A stretch of 33,434 bases of DNA from the NCBI GenBank assembly GCA_016188455.1, contig JACPHR010000003.1:1-33434 (forward strand), given 5' to 3'. The first letter of the stretch is position 1. Each line of letters opens with the position of its first letter. The translations under genes and the position numbers were made by a program. The notes under the pieces were generated by a model. It was not told where the DNA came from. It saw only the letters and a list, made by a program, of their open reading frames with translations, and made no database searches. The stretch is from Candidatus Tayloriibacteriota bacterium. GTDB taxonomy: Bacteria; Patescibacteriota; Minisyncoccia; Phycocordibacterales; SIBU01. This document shows positions 9,626 through 16,114 of the stretch, piece by piece.

Positions 9626-10182
9626 AATGCTTTTGCCACCCAACCTATAAACAAAATGCCGATAAAGTTAAACGTGAAGGAAAGAAGAATAAACCACAGT
9701 GTTCTCATCTTTGAAAAACCCAGAAGACTGATTCCCAGCTCGTCAGGAAAAGGCGAAGCGATAATCAAACCTCCCGCAAGGAACGTCAACCATCTAAAGA
9801 TTCTTAGCCTAAAAAGCATATTTATTCTTCTCACTGCGCCCTGATGTTTTACCAACTCCATCAAGTGCTCCGAAAACCTATCCCGAATAAATCGGAAAAT
9901 AATCAGGTCTCCAGCTACCGCCCCCATTGCTCCCAAAATGGCTGTCGGCAGTATTGAACTGACTCGGGCAATCTCACCGAGAGCGACTATGGCGGGAGCA
10001 GTGGTGAAAACTGAAGTGAAAAACATGCCCGCTATGAAATTCCCGAAAAATTTTAACTCCCGCGCAGAGGCTAGTATCTTTGTCAAGAATTCCGTTCTTA
10101 CCAAAATCACAGCGATAATAACACTTAAGATAATAAGTGCCATGTCATGCAATAAAAATTTTTTACTATTATTAATGTTCAT
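9622..10182 (-). CDS. Polytopic membrane protein (VTT/DedA-like), co-transcribed with the P-type ATPase
   Basis: Hydrophobic segments; GAMGAVAGDLIIFRFIRDR; stop overlaps ATPase start (ATGA). Confidence 0.6.
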   Translation of the reverse strand: MNINNSKKFLLHDMALIILSVIIAVILVRTEFLTKILASARELKFFGNFIAGMFFTSVFTTAPAIVALGEIARVSSILPTAILGAMGAVAGDLIIFRFIRDRFSEHLMELVKHQGAVRRINMLFRLRIFRWLTFLAGGLIIASPFPDELGISLLGFSKMRTLWFILLSFTFNFIGILFIGWVAKAL

Positions 10183-10267
10183 GGGCGTAAATCCCTATCG
10201 GACGTCCGGTCGGCTGAATGCCTGAAAGTGGGATCTTTTTGCCTTTTTTGTCCTTTGTTTTTTCCAT
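10172..10267 (-). pseudogene. Vestigial trpS 5' end (31 codons)
   Basis: Reads MEKTKDKKGKKIPLSGIQPTGRPIGIYAHEH*; aligns with trpS N-terminus KKILLSGVQPSGRPHIGNY. Confidence 0.75.
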
Positions 10268-10362
10268 GTCCACAATAATATCAGATTTTTAAGATGTCTC
10301 CAATTCTAATTCTCGGGCAAATCAAATACTTAATTCACTGTCCAAATTATTTATATTTACAC

Positions 10363-10390
10363 ACAGGTACATTCGCGCGAATGTACCTGT
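10363..10390. promoter_or_regulatory. Palindrome copy 3, upstream of the membrane protein/ATPase operon
   Basis: Perfect 28-bp palindrome ACAGGTACATTCGCGCGAATGTACCTGT. Confidence 0.6.
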
Positions 10391-10545
10391 ATAACTTCTC
10401 TTTTTGTTCACTTTCAGCTATTATTCCAACGCACACCAACGCTCTCGTCGTTTCATGGACCCCCAGTAGGAGAGCCGAGCTCCTTACGGGACGAGAAGTG
10501 CCAAATAGGATTCCGTGGGTATTGTTATTTTCAAAGTATATAATA

Positions 10546-10566
10546 GCTCTCGTCGTTCAATGGATA
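10546..10566 (+). tRNA. 5' fragment (21 nt) of split/interrupted tRNA-Arg(CCG)
   Basis: GCTCTCG-TC-GTTC-AATGGATA; acceptor complementary to CGAGAGC at 10869-10875. Confidence 0.6.
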
Positions 10567-10585
10567 CCTGCCCGACTTGCCTGAC

Positions 10586-10657
10586 GCTTCTGTAGTTCAA
10601 TGGATAGAATATCTCCCTCCGAAGGAGGTGATGCAGGTTCGATTCCTGCCAGAAGCA
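10586..10657 (+). tRNA. tRNA-Arg (anticodon CCG), complete
   Basis: Acceptor GCTTCTG/CAGAAGC, D-stem GTTC/GAAT, anticodon loop CTCCGAA on stem TCTCC/GGAGG, T-arm GCAGG-TTCGATT-CCTGC. Confidence 0.92.
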
Positions 10658-10686
10658 CAAACGAACACAGTAAGTTTTGGCCTGAG

Positions 10687-10804
10687 AAAACTCCGGGGGA
10701 GTTTTCGTGCGGGAATCGAAACCCGATTGAGCTGAGTCCAGTGCGACGGACGAACCAATCGGGGTACTGTCCATGTAATGGAAGATTTCCTGCCAGAAGC
10801 ACAA
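10687..10804 (-). ncRNA. Putative structured element E2 (downstream of tRNA-Arg, 3'-end echo)
   Basis: Echo gatttcctgccagaagcacaa (10784-10804) of tRNA end 10641-10660; anti-T-arm gggaatcgaa; stem CCCGATTG/CAATCGGG; hairpin AAAACTCC/GGAGTTTT. Confidence 0.45.
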
Positions 10805-10825
10805 TATGCAAGTCAGGCGGGCGGG

Positions 10826-10876
10826 GGATATTCCCCTCCGAAGGGAAAAATGCCGGTTCGACTCCGGCCGAGAGCA
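10826..10876 (+). tRNA. 3' fragment (51 nt) of split/interrupted tRNA-Arg(CCG)
   Basis: GGATA-TTCCC-CTCCGAA-GGGAA-AAAT-GCCGG-TTCGACT-CCGGC-CGAGAGC-A. Confidence 0.65.
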
Positions 10877-10923
10877 CATGTGAAAGAATTTGAGTATTCG
10901 AATTTTTTCACATATGCTCGAGA

Positions 10924-11006
10924 GCTCCGATGGGCATCGGAGCGTGCCGGAGTCGAAGCCTCGTTGTACTGACCGAGTAGCGGTCGAATCTCCGGCCGGG
11001 AGCACA
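10924..11006 (-). ncRNA. Putative structured element E3 (downstream of split tRNA-Arg, 3'-end echo)
   Basis: Echo tcgaatctccggccgggagcaca (10984-11006); P1 GCCGGAG/CTCCGGC; hairpin GCTCCGAT/ATCGGAGC; shares about 38 bp with E1 in inverted orientation. Confidence 0.45.
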
Positions 11007-11053
11007 GCCGAGCGTAGCGAGGCGAACCAAAACTCTTTGACTTTTCCTATCTG

Positions 11054-11116
11054 GTGCAGTATTCTTGAGTTAGTCCGAACGCATTTTGCCGAAAAAATCC
11101 CCCCGCAAAAATTCGG
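11054..11116 (+). repeat. Inverted repeat A, left arm
   Basis: 63 nt, 60/63 complementary to 12262-12324. Confidence 0.9.
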
Positions 11117-11262
11117 AAAGGCGGCACCTGCCCGCCAAAGCCTCGGTGCGGGCGGGGAGCCACACCGCTTAAAACCGCCAGAGAACCCGGAGAAAAACAT
11201 CGGCTCGAACCATGTTTTAATTTGGGGGAAGAAATTTTTTATTAATCTTAACAACAACTTTT

Positions 11263-12258
11263 ATGGTCATATTTTGGATAATTGTATTTATTGTTTCGTT
11301 GGGGGTGTTGGTAAAAGGCGCTGATTGGTTAATTGCGAGCGCGGAAAAAATAGGACTTGCTCTCGGTTTATCGCCTTTTATCGTCGGCGTTACCATTGTT
11401 GGCGTTGGAACATCTTTCCCGGAACTTATCTCCTCTTTTGTGGCGATGTTCAAGGGCGTGCCAGATGTTGTTGCCGCAAACGTCATAGGTTCAAATATCG
11501 CAAACATTTTACTTATTGTTGGTATTTGTGCTGTCATTGGTAAACGACTCATAGTTACAAAAAGTTTAATAGATTTAGATCTTCCGCTACTCGCTATCAG
11601 TACGGTTTTGCTTTTGGGCATCGTGTGGGATAAACAAATTACTTTGGGTGAATCTCTCTTAATGCTTGTTACTTATGGCGTATATTTGCTTTATACGGTC
11701 TTACACAAAGATACGGAAGATTCGGGTGAAATTGCTGAATTTTTACCATCACGGCAAGAAAGAAGAAAACATATACTCGCCCACAAGAAAGAAGAATTTA
11801 CTCGCCCAAAACTCGTTGTAAAAGATTTTATCCTTTTGGTTATTGGTATTCTAGGTTTAGTTTTCGGCGCGAAATATCTCATTGATGCGTTAGTGAATCT
11901 ATCCACAATGTTAAACATCGCGACTGGAGTAATTGCCATTACTGCCGTCGCGGTCGGTACTTCCTTGCCCGAACTTCTGGTTTCCGCAAAGGCAGCTCTC
12001 CAGAAAAAATCAGAGATCGCGCTTGGAAATATTTTCGGCTCAAATGTTTTCAATGCTTTAGTTGTTATAGGTTTGCCTGGATTGTTCCGCGTTCTTCCGG
12101 TAGATAATCAAACCTTTACAATTGGTGTTCCAACAATGGCTCTAGCAACATTGCTCTTTGTTATCTCTGGCATTTCGAGAAGAATTCATATGTGGGAAGG
12201 GGCGTTTTATCTTTCGGTTTATTTTCTTTTTGTCGCAAAACTTTTTAACTGGTTTTAA
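11263..12258 (+). CDS. Calcium/sodium antiporter (CaCA family)
   Basis: Two alpha repeats: GVTIVGVGTSFPELISSFVA...NVIGSNIANILLIVG and AVAVGTSLPELLVSAKA...NIFGSNVFNALVVIG. Confidence 0.93.
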   Translation: MVIFWIIVFIVSLGVLVKGADWLIASAEKIGLALGLSPFIVGVTIVGVGTSFPELISSFVAMFKGVPDVVAANVIGSNIANILLIVGICAVIGKRLIVTKSLIDLDLPLLAISTVLLLGIVWDKQITLGESLLMLVTYGVYLLYTVLHKDTEDSGEIAEFLPSRQERRKHILAHKKEEFTRPKLVVKDFILLVIGILGLVFGAKYLIDALVNLSTMLNIATGVIAITAVAVGTSLPELLVSAKAALQKKSEIALGNIFGSNVFNALVVIGLPGLFRVLPVDNQTFTIGVPTMALATLLFVISGISRRIHMWEGAFYLSVYFLFVAKLFNWF

Positions 12259-12261
12259 ATG

Positions 12262-12324
12262 CCGCATTTTTGCGGGGGGATTTTTTCGGCAAAATGCGTT
12301 CGGACTAATTCAAGAATAGTGCAC
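12262..12324 (-). repeat. Inverted repeat A, right arm
   Basis: Reverse complement of 11054-11116 with 3 mismatches. Confidence 0.9.
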
Positions 12325-12464
12325 AAAACTCGATAACTCATTTGTGTATTTATACAACCACGCTCGAACCTATTTTAGCAAAAACTTCTGATTCTGACGA
12401 ACGCCTCCGTGCCCCGCCACAGACGGGGCTACGGTTCAAGCAAAATTTTCTTCCACTTTTTTTA

Positions 12465-12643
12465 TCTTCCACTTTTTTTATTTGCGCGCGCCCATTTTCT
12501 TTTTTCAATTAAGGAAGAAGAAAATTTTGTTTCGGCGTTCTGCTCTGACGAGCAGGCGGAGGCGGTCTGACGCTCGCGGGCAAAAATTTTCCCCCTCAAA
12601 CTCCAATTTTTGCCCGCTCGCTCAAAACGAAGTGGGCGCAATT
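12465..12643 (+). repeat. Inverted repeat B, left arm (about 180 bp)
   Basis: Near-identical reverse complement of 15891-16073; internal stem gcgggcaaaaatt/aatttttgcccgc. Confidence 0.93.
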
Positions 12644-12755
12644 TTGAGCCCTCGCTTTACTTGATGCGGAAAAAATGATAAAGTTTTTTATCAGGTAAGA
12701 TACCAGCTTTATTTGATAAAATGTTCTTTTACAACAGAGAAACGGAGGTACAATT

Positions 12756-13787
12756 ATGAAAGACTTAAAAAGACAACTCAAAAAAGAATCGCTGATGTTG
12801 GGAAAGTTGCTTAAGAAAATCGCTCCGCGCATCGGGGCGACTGTGTTCCTGGAGTCCGAATGGGAAATCGCCGGCCAGATCACGTTCAGGAGCGGTAAAA
12901 AGTCTTACTTCCGGTACAACACCCTTGACCTTAATCCGGTCGGGGCATCAGACATCGCCAAAGACAAAGATTACGCAAGTCTGTTTATGCGGCGACTTGG
13001 CTACCCTGTTGTGCCTGACAGCAAAACATTCTTTTCAAAAGAATGGGCGCAAGCCATTGGAGCGTCTCGCCGCACGATTGACGATGCGTATGCGTATTCA
13101 AAGCGTCTCGGCTTTCCGGTTGTGGTGAAACCAAACAGTGGCAGTCAGGGCTCTGGTGTGGCTATTGTCAACAACAGGCGCGAGTTCTACCGCGCCATGC
13201 GTGTTGCCTTCAAGATTGACCGCGTGGCGCTGGCACAGAGACAGGTGCGCGGTCGAGACTACCGGTTAGTCGTTCTAGACGACGAAGTAATCTCCGCCTA
13301 CGAACGGATACCGCTTAACATTGTCGGCGATGGTAAGACATCAATACAGCGGTTACTCCAAATAAAGCAACGTCAGTTTATCGCCGCAAAGCGGGGAACG
13401 CGTATCAAGGTGGACGATCCGCGCATTGCCGAAAAACTTAAGCGGCGGGGATTGACGCTTCGCTCGGTGCCGTCTTTTGGAGAGCAGGTGTTCTTGCTTG
13501 ATAATGCCAATTTGTCTTCTGGCGGTGACGCAGTCGATGTGTCTGCAAGCGTAAACCCCGCTTTCCGGGAGCTCGCGGTACGACTAACAAGCGATATGAA
13601 CTTGCGTTTGTGTGGCGTTGACTTCATGGTCGATGGGCACATAAGCGGGCCACCTGTACCTGGAAAATACTGGGTGTTGGAAATCAACGCCGCACCAGGG
13701 CTCGACCACTACGCCAAGACTGGTAAGGCGCAAGAAAAAATCGTCGAGGAGCTGTACCTGAAGGTTCTTCGTAGTCTGAATCATTAA
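12756..13787 (+). CDS. ATP-grasp ligase resembling the ATP-grasp domain of cyanophycin synthetase/GshF
   Basis: FPVVVKPNSGSQGSGVAIV, DYRLVVLDDEVISAYERIPLNIVGDGKTSIQRLL, NLSSGGDAVDV, GVDFMVDG...YWVLEINAAPGLDHY; strong SD ggagg. Confidence 0.85.
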   Translation: MKDLKRQLKKESLMLGKLLKKIAPRIGATVFLESEWEIAGQITFRSGKKSYFRYNTLDLNPVGASDIAKDKDYASLFMRRLGYPVVPDSKTFFSKEWAQAIGASRRTIDDAYAYSKRLGFPVVVKPNSGSQGSGVAIVNNRREFYRAMRVAFKIDRVALAQRQVRGRDYRLVVLDDEVISAYERIPLNIVGDGKTSIQRLLQIKQRQFIAAKRGTRIKVDDPRIAEKLKRRGLTLRSVPSFGEQVFLLDNANLSSGGDAVDVSASVNPAFRELAVRLTSDMNLRLCGVDFMVDGHISGPPVPGKYWVLEINAAPGLDHYAKTGKAQEKIVEELYLKVLRSLNH

Positions 13788-13809
13788 GTGGGAGATGACC
13801 CCCAACCTC

Positions 13810-13837
13810 AAGCCGGAGCATTTTCGCTTCGGCTTTT
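13810..13837 (+). terminator. Rho-independent terminator after ATP-grasp gene
   Basis: aagccggagc-attttc-gcttcggctt followed by T-rich tract. Confidence 0.7.
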
Positions 13838-13858
13838 CTCTTTTCTAATTTCCTGTGG

Positions 13859-13864
13859 TATAAT
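13859..13864 (+). promoter_or_regulatory. Extended -10 promoter upstream of the ECF-S/RibD/CofE genes
   Basis: TGGTATAAT. Confidence 0.5.
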
Positions 13865-13924
13865 AGCTTTGATAAGCCTCCAGTCAGAATTATTTTGCCA
13901 CTATTAATAACCTATCTAATCATT

Positions 13925-14653
13925 ATGAAATACTTTCATCAATCCATAAAGAAGAAGAATCTGCTCTTTATAGCTATTTTTGTGATTCTTGGATTTATCG
14001 CCCTACAGATTCCGGTCGCCGAACTGGCGGGATCGAAAGTAAAGTTTACAATTTATGACGCGTTTGCGCCTATCGCCGGCTCATTTATTGGAAGTATCCC
14101 AGGCGTCATGGCAGTCTTTCTTATGCAGTTTTTTAATTTTTTGGTTCACGGAGCGCAAATTCAGGATGCAGGTACAATTATTCGCTTATTCCCGATGCTT
14201 TTTGCCGTGCTCTATTTCTCCAAGAAAGGGAAGGTAAATCTTATCGTCCCCGCGCTTGCCATCGCGGCATTTATCGCGCATCCCATCGGTCGGACGGTCT
14301 GGTATTTCGCGCTTTTCTGGCTTATTCCCATTGGCGCGTATTTCTTCCACGACCGATTCCTCCTTGCCCGCGCGCTCGGCGCCACATTCACCGCGCATGC
14401 GGTTGGAGGTGCGCTGTGGATTTGGGCCTTTGCGCTTCCGGCCCCGGTTTGGAATTCCCTTATTCCCATCGTTATCGCCGAACGGCTACTCTTTGCGCTT
14501 GGTATCAGTGGATCATTTATTCTCGTCAATAACCTCCTTGGTTTCTTGGAGAAAAAACGGCTCTTGAACCTCGGCTTTTACATTGACCCGAAATACCTTG
14601 CTCCGGTTCTTCGAAACGCACAACATGCGCCCACAACATCTTCGACGAAGTAA
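13925..14653 (+). CDS. Polytopic membrane protein, possibly an ECF transporter substrate-binding (S) component
   Basis: About 6 TM segments; TIYDAFAPIAGSFIGSIPGVMAVFLMQ resembles the S-component pattern; start at MKYFHQ. Confidence 0.55.
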   Translation: MKYFHQSIKKKNLLFIAIFVILGFIALQIPVAELAGSKVKFTIYDAFAPIAGSFIGSIPGVMAVFLMQFFNFLVHGAQIQDAGTIIRLFPMLFAVLYFSKKGKVNLIVPALAIAAFIAHPIGRTVWYFALFWLIPIGAYFFHDRFLLARALGATFTAHAVGGALWIWAFALPAPVWNSLIPIVIAERLLFALGISGSFILVNNLLGFLEKKRLLNLGFYIDPKYLAPVLRNAQHAPTTSSTK

Positions 14654-15161
14654 AACGCGTTTTGTCGCTTTTGTCGCCTCAAGCATTGATGGACGCATTT
14701 CACTGACAGAAAAGATTTTACCGCGATGGACGAGTAGGGAAGATTGGCGATTTTTCCAACGCTCACTTTCGCACGCGGATGCTGTTGTTGTCGGTCGCAA
14801 TACCTATAGGGCGGCGGCGAGGCGGCTATGCAAACGAGATACATTTGTTCTCGGAAGCCGCTTGAGAGCGATGACGCGCAGAGGAAGCGTGACATTTGTA
14901 AATCCAGCGAATGTTAGTTTGACATCCTTGCTTGCAAAATACAAGACAGTGGCCGTGCTCGGCGGCGGAGCAGTATATCGCTTCATGCTGGAGAGCAAAC
15001 TTCTGGATGAGATTTTTGTTACGATTGAGCCGCTCATTTTCGGGCGCGGAAAAGAAATGTTTGTCGGCGGCACTCGAACGATGCGGGTTAGCTTGGTATC
15101 CGTAAAGCGGCTCAATCAGACCGGTACGCTCCTGCTTCACTATCGGGTTAATCATCAATAA
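14625..15161 (+). CDS. RibD C-terminal/dihydrofolate reductase-like protein
   Basis: FVAFVASSIDGRIS, DAVVVGRNTYRAA, VAVLGGGAVYRFMLESKLLDEIFVTIEPLIFGRGKEMF; overlaps upstream CDS end. Confidence 0.82.
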   Translation: MRPQHLRRSKTRFVAFVASSIDGRISLTEKILPRWTSREDWRFFQRSLSHADAVVVGRNTYRAAARRLCKRDTFVLGSRLRAMTRRGSVTFVNPANVSLTSLLAKYKTVAVLGGGAVYRFMLESKLLDEIFVTIEPLIFGRGKEMFVGGTRTMRVSLVSVKRLNQTGTLLLHYRVNHQ

Positions 15162-15163
15162 CT

Positions 15164-15868
15164 ATGTTCATCCGACCAATCAAAACGCGTGTTTTTCAAG
15201 AGGGAAACGATTTGTTTGCTTTCATTATGGGCTACTTCAAAAAACTTTCGGAAAGATCGGTGATTGTTGTCACGTCTAAAATTGTCGCCCTTGCGGAAAG
15301 AAGAACAGCTGTTGCAGAGAATGCGTGGACGAAGGAAAAACTAATCCGTGCAGAAAGCGATCTTGCCATACCCACCAAATATGTTTGGCTCACTGTTAAA
15401 GACGGAATGATAATGGCCTCTGCCGGAATTGACGAGTCAAACGCAAATGGCAAACTGATACTTTTACCGAAAGATAGTTTCAAGACGGCTCGTTTTTTGC
15501 AGAAAAAGTTGCGGGAGAAATACGGCGTGAGATATCTCGGAGTTCTTATTACCGACAGCCGCACAATTCCACTCCGTGCCGGTGTAACCGGCGTCGCTCT
15601 TGGCTATGCGGGTTTTCACGGAATTAAGGACTACCGCGGTATGCCGGATATTTTCGGCAGAAAGTTCAAATTTTCTCGGACTGATATAGCCGATAGTCTT
15701 GCTGCCGCCGCAGTTTTGGTCATGGGCGAAGGGAGCGAACGACAGCCCTTGGCGATTATTGAAAGAGCGCCGGTGGAATTCTGCGATAGAGTAAACCGTA
15801 CGGAGCTGCGTATTGATATCCAAGAGGACATGTACCGTCCGCTTTTTTCGAAATTGCCGAGACATTGA
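15164..15868 (+). CDS. CofE-like (coenzyme F420-0:gamma-glutamyl ligase family) protein
   Basis: VIVVTSKIVALAE, LIRAESD, ASAGIDESNANGKLILLP, VLITDSRTIPLRAGVTGVALGYAGFHGIKDYRG, ADSLAAAAVLVMGEG. Confidence 0.82.
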   Translation: MFIRPIKTRVFQEGNDLFAFIMGYFKKLSERSVIVVTSKIVALAERRTAVAENAWTKEKLIRAESDLAIPTKYVWLTVKDGMIMASAGIDESNANGKLILLPKDSFKTARFLQKKLREKYGVRYLGVLITDSRTIPLRAGVTGVALGYAGFHGIKDYRGMPDIFGRKFKFSRTDIADSLAAAAVLVMGEGSERQPLAIIERAPVEFCDRVNRTELRIDIQEDMYRPLFSKLPRH

Positions 15869-15890
15869 TGGAGCGGAGGTTCTTGTATTC

Positions 15891-16073
15891 AAATTGCGCC
15901 CACTTCGTTTTGAGCGAGCGGGCAAAAATTGGGGGAGTTTGAGGGGGAAAATTTTTGCCCGCGAGCGTCAGACCGCCTCCGCCTGCTCGTCAGAGCAGAA
16001 CGCCGAAACAAAATTTTCTTCTTCCTTAATTGAAAAAAGAAAATGGGCGCGCGCAAATAAAAAAAGTGGAAGA
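15891..16073 (-). repeat. Inverted repeat B, right arm
   Basis: Reverse complement of 12465-12643 apart from a short G-run length change. Confidence 0.93.
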
Positions 16074-16114
16074 AGGTTTACCTAATTCATAATTCTTAAT
16101 TCGTAATTCGGTTT

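Noticed and set aside
10484-11257. 257-aa minus-strand ORF across the tRNA-Arg region
   Set aside because: Lies antisense over the intact tRNA, tRNA halves and repeat elements; composition reflects repeated tRNA sequences rather than a protein family.
12450-12481. 16-bp tandem repeat considered as a target-site duplication of cassette B
   Set aside because: Both copies are adjacent on the left side, and the right flank has a single inverted copy, so it is not a direct duplication flanking the element.
12663-12750. Leader of the ATP-grasp gene considered as a folate (THF) riboswitch
   Set aside because: AT-rich and lacks the conserved sequence pattern I would expect for that class; no support beyond the functional guess.
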